DNA of 64,000 nt from JADJOY01 sp016713535 [NCBI: Deltaproteobacteria bacterium]. Lineage in GTDB: Bacteria > JADJOY01. Every line of letters begins with the position of its first letter. Position 1 is the first letter of the stretch. The notes beneath the pieces were generated by a model. It searched no databases. It was not told the DNA's origin and was given only the letters and a program-made list of their open reading frames with translations. The stretch lies in the NCBI GenBank assembly GCA_016713535.1, contig JADJOY010000028.1:108434-172433 (forward strand), written 5' to 3'. The position numbers and the translations under genes were made by a program. This document shows positions 37,905-46,760 of this stretch, one piece after another.

Positions 37905-39389
37905 ATGGCCGGCGACACACCCGCTCCCCGCCGCGATCCGCGGGTCGCCATCGTCGGCGCCGGGATGTCGGGGCTGCTGGCGGGGATCGAGCTGCGCCGC
38001 GCCGGCGTCGAGAGCTTCACGATCTTCGAGAAGGAGCGCGACGTCGGCGGCACCTGGCGCGACAACCGCTACCCGGGCCTCACCTGCGACGTGCCGTCGC
38101 TCCTCTATACCTATTCGTTCGAGCTCTCGCCCGAGTGGAGCCGCCGCTATCCGTCGGGCGCCGAGATCCACGCGTACTTCCGGCGCGTCGCGACCAAGTA
38201 CGAGCTCGCTCGCAACGTCCGCCTCGGCGCCGAGGTGACGAGCGTCAGCTGGGACGGGGCGCGCTGGCGGGTCGCGACCGCGAGCGGCGAGGTCGCGACG
38301 TTCGACTTCGTGATCGCGGCGTGCGGAGCGCTCCATCGCCCACGCCTACCCGAGATCGAGGGGCTCGCGTCGTTCGGCGGAGAGGCGTTTCACACCGCGC
38401 GCTGGCCCGACGGCCTCGACCTCGCGGGGCGGCGGGTGGGGATCGTCGGCACCGGCTCGACCGCCGCCCAGGTCGTCCCGGAGGTCGCGAAGGTGGCGAC
38501 GCGGCTGACGGTGTTCCAGCGCACCGCGCAGTGGATGTTCCCGATGGCGAACCCCCCGGCGAGCGCGCGCGGACGCGCGCTGCTCACCCGGCATCCGCGC
38601 TTGCTCCGGCTGCGCCACGAGCTGTGGCGGGTCGGCTTCGAGCTCGGCGCCCACGCCCAGCTCGGCAACCGGCCGCTGCTCGCCTGGATCGACTGGCGCT
38701 GCCGGCGCAACCTCGCCCAGGTCCGCGATCCCGAGCTGCGCCGCGAGCTCACGCCCACCTACCGCGCGGGCTGCAAGCGCCTGGTGATCTCGGAGGGCTT
38801 CTATCCGGCGATCCAGCGCGACAACGTCCTCCTGGTGACGGAGCCGATCCGGCGCGTCGTCGCCGCGGGCGTCGAGACCGGAGCTGGCGAGCTCCACCCC
38901 CTCGACGCGCTGATCCTCGCTACCGGCTTCGATGCGCACGCCTACGTCCGCCCGACCCGGGTGACCGGCGCGGGCGGCGCCACCCTCGACGAGCTGTGGC
39001 GCGACGGCGTGTTCGCCTACCGCACCGTGGCCATGCCCGGCTTCCCGAACTTCTTCTTCCTGATCGGCCCGCACAGCCCGATCGGCAACTACTCGGTGAT
39101 CAGTGTCGCGGAAGTGCAGATGCGCTACGTGATGGAGTGGATCGAGCGATGGCGGCGCGGGACCTTCGCGAGCACTTCGCCCACCGCGGACGCGACGCGG
39201 CGCTTCAACGAGCGGCTGCGCGCGGCGTTCCGCGGCACGATCTGGGTGTCGGGCTGCAAGAGCTGGTACCTCGACCGCCACGGCAACCCGGTGCTGTGGC
39301 CCTGGCCGCTCGCCGAGCTGCGCCGCCAGCTCCGCCATCCGGTGCTCGACGACTTCGAGCTCACCCCCGTCACGGAGGCCCGCCCATGA
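37905..39389 (+). CDS. FAD-dependent monooxygenase (Baeyer-Villiger type)
   Basis: A 494-aa flavoprotein. The FAD Rossmann motif is VAIVGAGMSGLLAGIELRRAG. The Baeyer-Villiger fingerprint appears as FGGEAFHTARWPDG (FxGxxxHxxxWP), followed by the NADP Rossmann GIVGTGSTAAQ. GGTWRDNRYPGLTCDVPS is typical of the subfamily. It would oxygenate ketones or steroid-like or terpenoid substrates using NADPH. The stop codon overlaps the start of the next gene (ATGA). ATG 37905 is chosen; the open frame upstream overlaps the divergent esterase and has no family similarity. Confidence 0.9.
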   Translation: MAGDTPAPRRDPRVAIVGAGMSGLLAGIELRRAGVESFTIFEKERDVGGTWRDNRYPGLTCDVPSLLYTYSFELSPEWSRRYPSGAEIHAYFRRVATKYELARNVRLGAEVTSVSWDGARWRVATASGEVATFDFVIAACGALHRPRLPEIEGLASFGGEAFHTARWPDGLDLAGRRVGIVGTGSTAAQVVPEVAKVATRLTVFQRTAQWMFPMANPPASARGRALLTRHPRLLRLRHELWRVGFELGAHAQLGNRPLLAWIDWRCRRNLAQVRDPELRRELTPTYRAGCKRLVISEGFYPAIQRDNVLLVTEPIRRVVAAGVETGAGELHPLDALILATGFDAHAYVRPTRVTGAGGATLDELWRDGVFAYRTVAMPGFPNFFFLIGPHSPIGNYSVISVAEVQMRYVMEWIERWRRGTFASTSPTADATRRFNERLRAAFRGTIWVSGCKSWYLDRHGNPVLWPWPLAELRRQLRHPVLDDFELTPVTEARP

Positions 39390-40123
39390 ACCGAACCCGC
39401 GTGCTCGCCGGATGCTGGACGATCCTCGCGCTGGCCGCTCTCGCCGGCTGCGGCGGCGATGGTGGAGGCGGTGGTGGCGGGCTGACCGCGATGCGCGGTG
39501 ACGCCTTTCCCTTCAACGTGGGCGCGGACGCCCGCCTCCCCGGCGCCACGATCACGGTGCTCGAGCATCCCGAGCGCACCTCGGTGACCGGCGCCGACGG
39601 CCACTTCCTGTTCGAGGGACTCGAGGTGGGAGACGACGCCACGCTCACCCTCGAGCACCCCGACTACCACCGCATTCAGACCGGCACGCTCCGGCTCGAG
39701 GTAGCGGGAGCCGAGAGGGTGACCTTCCAGGCCGTGAATCCCCTCACCTACTGGGGCATGGGCCTGCTGGTCGGGATGATCCCGGACGAGAGGAACAAGT
39801 GCCAGATGGTCACCACGGTGACCCGGGTGGGCAAGTCGCTCTACGACGAGGGCGCCCATGGCGAGGAGGGCGCGACCGTGACCATCGATCCGCCGCTGCC
39901 GCCCGAGAACGGCCCGATCTACTTCGGCTCGAACGTCCTGCCCGACCCGTCGCTCACCGAGACCAGCGACGACGGCGGCGTGGTGTTCGTGCAGGTGCCG
40001 CCCGGCGAGTACACCTGGACGGCCACCAAGCCCGGCGTGCGCTTCGCGCAGGTGCGGATGAAGTGCCGCGCCGGCTGGCTCGTCAACGCGTCACCGCCGT
40101 GGGGGCTGCAGGCCCTCGACTGA
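39386..40123 (+). CDS. Lipoprotein with carboxypeptidase-regulatory-like domain
   Basis: A 245-aa lipoprotein: lipobox ALAGC (Cys22), then a Gly-rich linker (GGDGGGGGGGL). Residues about 45-115 look like a CarboxypepD-reg/CNA-B-type sandwich (LPGATITVLEHPERTSVTGA, DGHFLFEGLEVGDDATLTLE). A second sandwich-like stretch near the end has VVFVQVPPGEYTWTATKPG. It overlaps the monooxygenase stop by 4 nt, so the two are translationally coupled, an odd pairing of a cytoplasmic enzyme with a surface lipoprotein. Function unknown. Confidence 0.75.
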   Translation: MNRTRVLAGCWTILALAALAGCGGDGGGGGGGLTAMRGDAFPFNVGADARLPGATITVLEHPERTSVTGADGHFLFEGLEVGDDATLTLEHPDYHRIQTGTLRLEVAGAERVTFQAVNPLTYWGMGLLVGMIPDERNKCQMVTTVTRVGKSLYDEGAHGEEGATVTIDPPLPPENGPIYFGSNVLPDPSLTETSDDGGVVFVQVPPGEYTWTATKPGVRFAQVRMKCRAGWLVNASPPWGLQALD

Positions 40124-40987
40124 GGTGCGGACGCAACCGCTCGGCGATGTCGCGGTGCCCGAGCGGCGTGGGGTGGATGTGGTCGGCGGCGATCCGGTAC
40201 CAGGGCAAGGCCGGATCGACGAGTGCCACGCCCGCGGGCACCGCCGCGCGAAGCTCACGCTTCCAGCGCATCTCGGGCCAGATCGTGAGCGGGTAATCGA
40301 TCACGATCAGCTTCCCGCCCCACCTCTCCACCGCGGCCTCGGTCTCGGCCAGGAGGTGCGCCAGGGCGTGAGACGGCTCGCCGTGGCCGTTGGCTCCGAT
40401 CTGCGCCACGACGAAGGCCGGGCGAGCGCTGCGCAGCGCCTCGAGCTGGGCCAGGGCCTCGGTGGGCGTCGCGCCCTCGCGCGCGAAGTTGGTGCCGCCG
40501 ATCCGCTCGCACCAGGAGTGGGTCGCGTAGATGCCCGCCGCCGACGAGTCGCCGATGCAGGCGATCCCGCGAGGGTCACCGCGTGGGATCGGGTCGCCGC
40601 CCCCACGCGCCCCCGCGGCACACGTCACCGTGAACGCCACGAGCGCCACCAAGATCGGGACGCGCGGAGCCCGCCAGCGGCGGGTCGCGATCATCCCGCC
40701 GGCCAGGGCCGGCGCGTAGAGGGCATAGCCGAGCGGGCCCAGGAATCCCGCCAGCCGAAGCCCACCACAGGCACGAATGGGTCGAGGGCCAGCACCGCGA
40801 AGGCCGTGAGCATCGCCATCGTGCCGAATGCGACCCCCTCGTGCATGTACGCCAGTCACGAGTCGCCGCGCGCGATGAGCAGACCACCGAAGTAGGCGAT
40901 CGCGATCCTGGCCAGCACCCAGGCCGCGGCGAGCGCGCGGCGCGGCCATTCCTGAACGCGCCCCGCGCGTGCCGACTCGCTCTCCAT
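40083..40987 (-). pseudogene. Membrane-anchored SGNH hydrolase, damaged (in-frame stop plus frameshift)
   Basis: The 3' part is a clear SGNH/GDSL hydrolase: IACIGDSSAAGIYATHSW, AQIGANGHGEP, DHIHPTPLGHRDIAERL. Upstream it has transmembrane helices ending PILVALVAFTVTCAAG. The 5' part from ATG 40987 (MESESARAGRVQEWPRRALA, then IAIAYFGGLLIARGDS) meets an in-frame TGA near 40858 and resumes as LAYMHEGVAFGTMAML. The frame is lost again near 40760 before LAGFLGPLGYALYAP. Total length is one base short of a multiple of three. The catalytic half could be expressed alone, but without the first helices. The 3' end overlaps the convergent lipoprotein gene by 41 bp. Confidence 0.7.
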
Positions 40988-41147
40988 CGGGCCGTGAACC
41001 AAATCCGGACTCGTCGCGTTGGCAACGGTCCCCCGTCGCTGTCCGCACATCCGCTCGCGCGGCGCGAACGTAAGGAGGGCGTTAGGGTGGTCGGTTCAGT
41101 CCACCTCGCACCACCCCGGCCAGCGCAGCGCGCCGAGAGGAGCCGCC

Positions 41148-41813
41148 ATGCTTCGCGTCCACCACCTCGAGAACTCGCGCTCGCAGCGCATCCTCTGGCT
41201 GCTCGAGGAGCTCGCGGTCCCGTACGAGGTGAAGCGATACGCCCGCGACCCGAAGAGCCAGCTCGCGCCGCCCGAGCTCACCGCGGTCCACCCGCTCGGC
41301 AAGTCGCCCGTGATCACCGACGGCGACGCCACGATCGCCGAGTCGGGAGCGATCGTCGAATATCTCGTCGACACCTACGGGAACGGACGACTGCGACCGG
41401 CCGCCGGCACTCCCGAGATGCTGCGGTATCGCTACTGGCTGCACGCTTGCGAGGGCAGCATGATGCCGCTCCTGGTCATGAAGCTCGTGTTCTCCAAGAC
41501 CACCGAGCCGCCGGTGCCGTTCCTGGTGCGGCCCATCACCAAGGCGGTCGCGGCGGAGGTGGGCCGCTCGTACATCGACCCCGGTATCACGGCGCAGCTC
41601 GCCCACATGGAGCACGAGCTCGGCACCAGCACCTGGTTCGCCGGCGAGGAGCCGAGCGGTGCCGACGTCATGATGAGCTTCCCGGTGGAAGCGGCGGCGA
41701 GCCGCATCGACCTCGGCCCGTACCCGAAGCTCGCGGCCTTCCTGCAGCGAATCCACGCGCGCCCCGCGTACCAGCGCGCCCTCGAGCGCGGCGGTCCCTA
41801 CCGGATCCTGTGA
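41148..41813 (+). CDS. Glutathione S-transferase family protein
   Basis: A 221-aa GST. The N-terminal thioredoxin-like domain has LENSRSQRILWLLEELAVPY (catalytic Ser/Arg region), cis-Pro in HPLGKSPVITDG and ESGAIVEYLVDTYG (Glu-Ser glutathione contact). The C-terminal helical domain has TSTWFAGEEPSGADVMMSFP (the N-capping Asp motif). The start at ATG 41148 follows GAGAGGAG. Detoxification or glutathione-dependent catabolism are possible roles; no partner gene is adjacent. Confidence 0.87.
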   Translation: MLRVHHLENSRSQRILWLLEELAVPYEVKRYARDPKSQLAPPELTAVHPLGKSPVITDGDATIAESGAIVEYLVDTYGNGRLRPAAGTPEMLRYRYWLHACEGSMMPLLVMKLVFSKTTEPPVPFLVRPITKAVAAEVGRSYIDPGITAQLAHMEHELGTSTWFAGEEPSGADVMMSFPVEAAASRIDLGPYPKLAAFLQRIHARPAYQRALERGGPYRIL

Positions 41814-41819
41814 CGGGGG

Positions 41820-42218
41820 TCAGCCGCCGACCTTCTTGGCCGGGATGCCGCGTGCGGCGAGCAGTGCCACCAGCTTGTCGCGGTGGTCTCCCTGGATCTC
41901 GATCACCCCGTCCTTGACGGTGCCGCCCGAGCCGCACTGGACCTTGAGCTCCTTGGCGAGGTCCGCGAGGGCGACCGGGTCGAGCTTGAGCCCGCTCACC
42001 AGGCTCACCCCCTTTCCCTTGCGCCCCTTGGTCTCGTTGCTGACCCGGGCGATGCCGTCTTTCGGCGGCTTCTGGGGCGCGGGCGAGCTGCCCTTCGACG
42101 ACGGGCCAGAGCGCGGCGGCGCCGCGCTCGTGCGCTTGCAGCCGCACGACGCCTCGGGACGACCGCAGCGCGGACACATCCCGCCCTGCTCGGTGGAATA
42201 GACCAATCGGCTCGTCAT
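41820..42218 (-). CDS. yciH: SUI1/eIF1-family translation factor (YciH-like) with zinc ribbon
   Basis: A 132-aa protein. The N-terminal Zn ribbon is CPRCGRPEASCGC (CxxC...CxC), then a Pro/Ser linker, then the SUI1 domain: LKLDPVALADLAKELKVQCG, SGGTVKDGVIEIQGDHRDKL. This is the bacterial YciH/eIF1-like form, which influences initiation-codon fidelity in E. coli assays. ATG 42218 is preceded by GGAGGAAAGG. It is divergent from ychF and convergent with the GST gene. Confidence 0.88.
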   Translation of the reverse strand: MTSRLVYSTEQGGMCPRCGRPEASCGCKRTSAAPPRSGPSSKGSSPAPQKPPKDGIARVSNETKGRKGKGVSLVSGLKLDPVALADLAKELKVQCGSGGTVKDGVIEIQGDHRDKLVALLAARGIPAKKVGG

Positions 42219-42275
42219 CGTGTCCTTTCCTCCGGAATCTGCCACAGTCCCTGCTTTTCCTTCCCGGAGTCCTCC

Positions 42276-43370
42276 ATGGCTTTGCAAGCAGGCATCGTCG
42301 GTCTTCCCAACGTCGGCAAGAGCACCCTCTTCAACGCCCTCACCGCGGCGAAAGCCGAGGCCGCCAACTACCCCTTCTGCACCATCGAGCCGAACGTGGG
42401 CATCGTGGCGGTGCCCGACCCGCGGCTCGAGCAGATCCACACCAAGATCGAGACCGAGAAGATCGTCCCCGCGGCGGTCGAGATCGTCGACATCGCCGGG
42501 CTGGTGCGCGGCGCCCACGAGGGCGAGGGCCTCGGCAACCAGTTCCTCGGCCACATCCGCGCCACCGACGCGATCCTCCAGGTGGTGAGGTGCTTCGACG
42601 ACCCCGACGTGACCCATGTCGACGGCACCATCGACCCGCTGCGCGACATCGAGACCATCGGCATCGAGCTCATCTTCGCCGACCTCGACACCGCCGAGCG
42701 GCGCTCGGCCAAGTACGCGAAGATCGCCACCGGCGGCGACAAGGAGGCGAAGGTCCACGCCTCGGTGGCCGCCAAGGCGGTGGCGCTGCTCCACGCCGGC
42801 AAGCCGGTGCGCGCCGGCGAGTTCGTGGGTGAAGAGGCGGACGCGCTCAAGGCCGCGCAGTTCATCACCGCCAAGCCGGTGCTCTACGTGTGCAACGTCG
42901 ACGAGCAGGGGCTCAAGGCGGACAACGAGTACGTGAAGAAGGTGCGCACCCACGCCGCCACCGAGAACGCCGGCGTGGTGGTGCTGTGCGCCAAGCTCGA
43001 AGCCGAGATCGCGGAGCTCGACCCGGCCGACCGCGCAGGGTTCCTCGCCGACCTGGGGATCGACGAGCCCGGGCTCAACCGGCTCGCCCGCGAGACCTAC
43101 CGGCTGCTCGGCCTCGAGACCTACTTCACCGCCGGCCCCAAGGAGATCCGCGCCTGGACCATCCACAGGGGCGACAAGGCGCCGCAAGCCGCGGGGGTCA
43201 TCCACTCGGACTTCGAGCGGGGCTTCATCCGCGCCGAGGTCTACAGCGTCGAGTCGCTGCTCAAGCACGGCACCGAGGCGGCGATGCGGGCCGCCGGAGT
43301 GTTGCGGGTGGAAGGCAAGGAGTACGTCGTCCAGGACGGCGACGTCATGCACTTCCGATTCAACGTGTAA
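42276..43370 (+). CDS. ychF: Redox-regulated ATPase YchF
   Basis: A 364-aa Obg-related protein. G1 is GLPNVGKST (residues 9-17). The PYPF-like segment is NYPFCTIEPN, the switch DIAGLVRGAHEGEGLGNQFL, and the NKxD equivalent is the YchF-type NVDE. The C-terminal TGS-like domain has RAWTIHRGDKAPQAAGVIHS and ends VMHFRFNV, the typical YchF terminus. A housekeeping ribosome-associated ATPase implicated in the oxidative-stress response. ATG 42276 has GGAG upstream. Confidence 0.95.
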   Translation: MALQAGIVGLPNVGKSTLFNALTAAKAEAANYPFCTIEPNVGIVAVPDPRLEQIHTKIETEKIVPAAVEIVDIAGLVRGAHEGEGLGNQFLGHIRATDAILQVVRCFDDPDVTHVDGTIDPLRDIETIGIELIFADLDTAERRSAKYAKIATGGDKEAKVHASVAAKAVALLHAGKPVRAGEFVGEEADALKAAQFITAKPVLYVCNVDEQGLKADNEYVKKVRTHAATENAGVVVLCAKLEAEIAELDPADRAGFLADLGIDEPGLNRLARETYRLLGLETYFTAGPKEIRAWTIHRGDKAPQAAGVIHSDFERGFIRAEVYSVESLLKHGTEAAMRAAGVLRVEGKEYVVQDGDVMHFRFNV

Positions 43371-43374
43371 CCTC

Positions 43375-43395
43375 GGGGGGCTTTTCAAGCCCCCC
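43375..43395 (+). terminator. Hairpin after ychF
   Basis: GGGGGGCTT/AAGCCCCCC, a 9-bp perfect stem with a TTC loop, starts 4 nt after the ychF stop. It is followed by GCCCC with no T-run. A second stem CGGTCGC/GCGACCG with loop GCT lies about 35 bp further on (near 43428-43444). Likely terminator. Confidence 0.55.
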
Positions 43396-43507
43396 GCCCC
43401 ACCCCCGAGTCACTTCGCTTCGCTCGTGCGGTCGCGCTGCGACCGGCCCATCGTCGAGGCCACTCGGCTCAAGTTCCCAAGCGATGTTCGTTTCGAGCGG
43501 AGGCTCC

Positions 43508-44479
43508 ATGAAGGCGATGGCGATGGCGTCATGGGCGGCGAACGAGCCGCTGCGTCCGGTCGAGCTCCCGGCACCGGCGGTGGGCCCCCGCGACGTTCGC
43601 GTCGCGGTGAAGTTCGCCGGCGTGAACCCCGTCGACTGGAAGATGCGCAGCGAAGGGCCGCTCAGGCTCGCGGCGCGGCTGCTGGCACCGCCGCCCCCGG
43701 TGGTGCTGGGTGTCGACTTCGCTGGCATCGTCGCGGAGATCGGTAGCGCGGTGACGAGCGTGAAGCTCGGCGATCGCGTGGTGGGCGGCACCGATTTCTC
43801 GCGCGGCCAGCGCGGCAGCCTCGCCGACACCGTGGTGGTGCGCGCGGACCAGGTCACGCATGTGCCCGAGACCGTGCCGCTCGACGTCGCGGGTGCCTTG
43901 CCGATCGCGGGCGTCACGGCCTGGCGAGCGGTGGTCGAGCTCGGCCGCATCATCGCCGGGAAGCGCGTGCTGATCCTCGGTGCCTCGGGCGGCGTGGGCC
44001 AGCTCGCGGTGCAGGTGGCCAAGCACGTCCAGCACGCGTTCGTGGCCGGCGTGTGCTCGGCGAAGAACGTGGAGCTGGTGAAGAGCCTCGGCGCCGACGC
44101 CGTGATCGACTACGGCGCCGGCGACCCCCTCGACCAGGCCCGCGCTCTGGGCCCGTTCGATGCGGTCATCGACTGCGTGGGTGGTTACGCCGGCGGCCGC
44201 TGCCGCGCGCTTCTCGGTGCGAACGGCCGCCACGTGATGGTGTCGCCGCACACGCCCGACGAGTTCGTCCAGCTCGCGCTCGCGCCGTTCACCACCCGCA
44301 CCCTGCTCGGCCGCGTCGACGGTGCCGCCATCCGGCCCATCCTCGGCGCAGTCGCCGCGGGCCAGGTCCAGGTCCGCATCACCGACCGCTTCCCGCTCGA
44401 GCGCGCCGAAGACGCCCATCGGCTCAGTCAGGCCGGGCGCGCCACCGGCAAGATCGTGATCGAGGTGGGCGAGGAGTGA
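43508..44479 (+). CDS. NADP-dependent quinone oxidoreductase-like MDR-family protein
   Basis: A 323-aa medium-chain dehydrogenase without the structural zinc site. The GroES-like part has KFAGVNPVDWKMRSEGP and VLGVDFAGIVAEIGSAV. The Rossmann motif is RVLILGASGGVGQLAVQVAK, then SAKNVELVKSLGADAVIDYG, the NADPH-contact region. Enzymes of this group reduce quinones or enoyl/enone substrates. ATG 43508 is preferred over upstream in-frame starts. Resembles RTN4IP1/zeta-crystallin-like reductases; the physiological substrate is unknown. Confidence 0.85.
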   Translation: MKAMAMASWAANEPLRPVELPAPAVGPRDVRVAVKFAGVNPVDWKMRSEGPLRLAARLLAPPPPVVLGVDFAGIVAEIGSAVTSVKLGDRVVGGTDFSRGQRGSLADTVVVRADQVTHVPETVPLDVAGALPIAGVTAWRAVVELGRIIAGKRVLILGASGGVGQLAVQVAKHVQHAFVAGVCSAKNVELVKSLGADAVIDYGAGDPLDQARALGPFDAVIDCVGGYAGGRCRALLGANGRHVMVSPHTPDEFVQLALAPFTTRTLLGRVDGAAIRPILGAVAAGQVQVRITDRFPLERAEDAHRLSQAGRATGKIVIEVGEE

Positions 44480-44500
44480 GCCGCGGCGGAGGCTCGCGGG

Positions 44501-45188
44501 TCACTTCGGGTTCGTGCTCGGGTCGGGCACCGTGACGTTCGGGTCCTCCGCCTCGACCGGGATGTAGAGGAAATCCGTGAGCACGGTCCGGCAGCGCAGC
44601 CGGAACGGGTGATCGACGGGCGGCGCCGCGGCGCTCGCCATGCCCTGCACCCGCTCCCAGTCGGGCATGTCGCCGCCGCGGACCTCGTCGGGACCGCGCC
44701 ACGGTGTCCACACGTAGGGCTCGAGGTTCGCGATCGACGGGATGCGGAACACCTCGGACGGGTCGCGCGGCCGCGGACCTTGCTCGGGGCTCGGCCAGCT
44801 CACGGCCACCCCGAGCGCGGACTTGCCCTCGAGATCGGACACCTTGCCGACCTCGCGGTAGAGCCACACGCGCTGATCCCCCCGCACCTCGAACTCGGCG
44901 GGGGCGATGCCGGCGCTCCCATGCTCCCGGGTCGAAGCGGGTGAACGAGATCAGATCGCCGGTCTCGGGGGTCGAGAGCGGATCGGGGAGCTTCCTCGCC
45001 ACGGCGACCGTGAGCTCGCAGTGGAGGTGCACCCACTTCCGGGAGCTCTTCTCCTGCACGCACTTGAGGGCGTAGCGCGAGCCGGGGTCGGTCGCGACCC
45101 GGTAGCGTGTCGAGCCGCCGAAGCAGCCCGAGGGCACCAGCAGCGCGACCAGCGGCCAGCCGAGGACGCGCCGCGCCCAAGCGGGCAT
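44501..45188 (-). pseudogene. Lipoprotein of unknown function, one frameshift
   Basis: The first piece (ATG 45188) is a lipoprotein signal with lipobox VPSGC (Cys21). It runs through ALKCVQEKSSRKWVHLHCEL, ETGDLISFTRFDPGAWE and loses frame near 44910. The second piece resumes AGIAPAEFEVRGDQRVWLYR and continues with VEAEDPNVTVPDPSTNPK to the stop at 44501. Total length is one base over a multiple of three, consistent with two bases lost from a GCGCGC-like run, or one gained. About 228 aa when repaired. No family was recognised. Probably an assembly error in an intact gene. Confidence 0.65.
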
Positions 45189-45208
45189 CGAACCCCGCCG
45201 GTCGGCGC

Positions 45209-46201
45209 TCAGAACCAGATCGTCGCGGCCGCCGCCGCGAGGATGGGGATGGCGAAGTTGTCCTCGAGGTCCTGGCAGATGACCTCGACCAGCCCGCCGA
45301 CCGTCGCCGCCAGCAACGCCACGGCGGCCGTCGTGGTCCACGCCAGCTCGGGCACCGCCACCCGGAGCAGCACCGTCACGGCCAGCGCGGACGCGCCGAT
45401 GAAGCCGCCGAGCCCGGCCCACGACTTGTTGCCCATCACCTTGGCGCGCCCGTAGCGCTTGCCGATGAAGGCCGCCGCCGGATCGCCGATCGCGAGCACC
45501 AGCACACCCACCGCGACGGCATGCCTCGACATGAGCGACGTCATGATCGTGAGCGCGATGAGGTAGAGCGTCGCCGAGTTGGTGCGGTGGCGCTCCCACG
45601 GCCGCGACATGAACCCGAACGCTTTGTCCACCAGGAAGTCGTTCCAGCGCGCCGAGAAGCGCCGCGAGACCTCGAGCGAGCCGAACACTCCCACCAGGAT
45701 GCCGAGCACGGTCAGCGCCTGCCCTCGATCGAGGACGGTCTCGTAGAGCACTGCGGCGAGCGTTCCGCAGAACACGTGGAACGCGCTGCGGCCGAGCCGC
45801 ACCGGCTTCAGGTGCGGCATCCGGATCGCGCCCACCGCGGCGCGGCCGCGGCGGAGCTGGTGAAGGAGGTCCTCGTAGCTCCTGGAGAGCGCCGCCTGCG
45901 CGTTCTCGACCTTGGCGGCCACCGGACCGTTCGCGAGCTCGGCCGAATACGAGCGCAGCGCGACGGTCATGCGATCGAGGCTCTCGGCGAGGCTCTTCTG
46001 CCGCCCCGCCAGCGCCGCGCGGGCCTGGGTGGCGCGGTCGGCGAGCGCCTGGCAGCGCTCGGCGATCGCCTTCGCCCAGGCCTCCCGGGAGCGCTGCGGG
46101 AGCGGCTCCTGGAGGCGGTTCACCAGGTCGTGGAGCTCACCCGCGAGCGAAGCGAGCTGGTCGCGCACCGATCGTTCGGACATCAACATCTCGGCCGTCA
46201 T
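45209..46201 (-). CDS. Coiled-coil / dolichol-kinase-like (polyprenol or diacylglycerol kinase family) membrane protein
   Basis: About 330 aa. Residues 1 to about 115 are a charged heptad-rich helix region (RDQLASLAGELHDLVNRLQE, LAESLDRMTVALRSYSAEL). From about residue 130 comes a membrane domain with RSAFHVFCGTLAAVLYETVL, LEVSRRFSARWNDFLVDKAF, and the CTP-kinase/cytidylyltransferase motif LAIGDPAAAFIGKRYGRAKV, then GNKSWAGLGGFIGASAL. This matches the SEC59/DGK1/VTE5-like kinase family that phosphorylates dolichol, phytol or diacylglycerol with CTP. The substrate here is unknown. ATG 46201 follows a G-run; a TTG at 46213 is also in frame. Confidence 0.75.
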   Translation of the reverse strand: MTAEMLMSERSVRDQLASLAGELHDLVNRLQEPLPQRSREAWAKAIAERCQALADRATQARAALAGRQKSLAESLDRMTVALRSYSAELANGPVAAKVENAQAALSRSYEDLLHQLRRGRAAVGAIRMPHLKPVRLGRSAFHVFCGTLAAVLYETVLDRGQALTVLGILVGVFGSLEVSRRFSARWNDFLVDKAFGFMSRPWERHRTNSATLYLIALTIMTSLMSRHAVAVGVLVLAIGDPAAAFIGKRYGRAKVMGNKSWAGLGGFIGASALAVTVLLRVAVPELAWTTTAAVALLAATVGGLVEVICQDLEDNFAIPILAAAAATIWF

Positions 46202-46232
46202 CGTCCCCCCCAAGGCACGGAGCTCGGAGAGC

Positions 46233-46634
46233 TTAGCAACGGCGGTGAGGCGGAGGAAACCATTTTCGACCGGCGAGCTCCGCGATCAGCCGCGCGGGCT
46301 CGTCGACGCTCACCATGAGCTCCTTCAACCGTACCGGAAACCCCATGACGTAGCCGCGCGCGGGCGGCTCGATGCGCACCGAGACGAGCCCGTCGGCCGA
46401 GCCGTTGACCAGCCAGCGTCCGCGCCAGCCGTGCACGCCGCGGCTCAGCGGACGGGCGTCGTCGAGGCTCTCGGTACCGGCGACCGACGCGCGCGGGAAG
46501 CTGGCGCGAAAGCCCCAGCCCATCCGCACCGCGATCTCGTCGGGCCCCACGTCCAGCCACGACTGGGAAGGCTTCAGGGACACCGACCTCGAGAGGACCT
46601 CGAACCACGAATCGAAACGGATCGGGTACCGCAT
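46233..46634 (-). CDS. Conserved hypothetical protein (133 aa)
   Basis: A soluble, beta-rich protein with no signal peptide. Visible segments are YPIRFDSWFEVLSRSVSL, SWLDVGPDEIAVRMGWGFRA, and a late VGFPVRLKELMVSVDEPARL-like tail (reading GFPVRLKELMVSVDEPARLI). It resembles small uncharacterised proteins common in actinobacteria and environmental proteobacteria that may bind ligands, but I cannot name a family. It lies about 30 bp upstream of the dolichol-kinase-like gene on the same strand. Confidence 0.65.
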   Translation of the reverse strand: MRYPIRFDSWFEVLSRSVSLKPSQSWLDVGPDEIAVRMGWGFRASFPRASVAGTESLDDARPLSRGVHGWRGRWLVNGSADGLVSVRIEPPARGYVMGFPVRLKELMVSVDEPARLIAELAGRKWFPPPHRRC

Positions 46635-46760
46635 CGCGAGCCACCTCCGAAGATGACTCGCAGGCTGGCAGGGCCACCGGCACTCGTCCACGGCCAGCGT
46701 CGCCTGACCATCGCTTTTCCGAGTCCCACGGGGGCACATTTTCTATTTGTGGGGCGGCCG

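Noticed and set aside
40850-40865. The in-frame TGA in the SGNH gene as a possible selenocysteine codon
   Set aside because: The residue is not a catalytic or redox position, a frameshift follows soon after, and no SECIS-like stem was evident downstream. Damage or sequence error is simpler.
43428-43444. The small stem CGGTCGC-GCT-GCGACCG as part of a riboswitch for the following oxidoreductase
   Set aside because: Too short and isolated; it lies just after a stronger hairpin and looks like part of the ychF 3' region.
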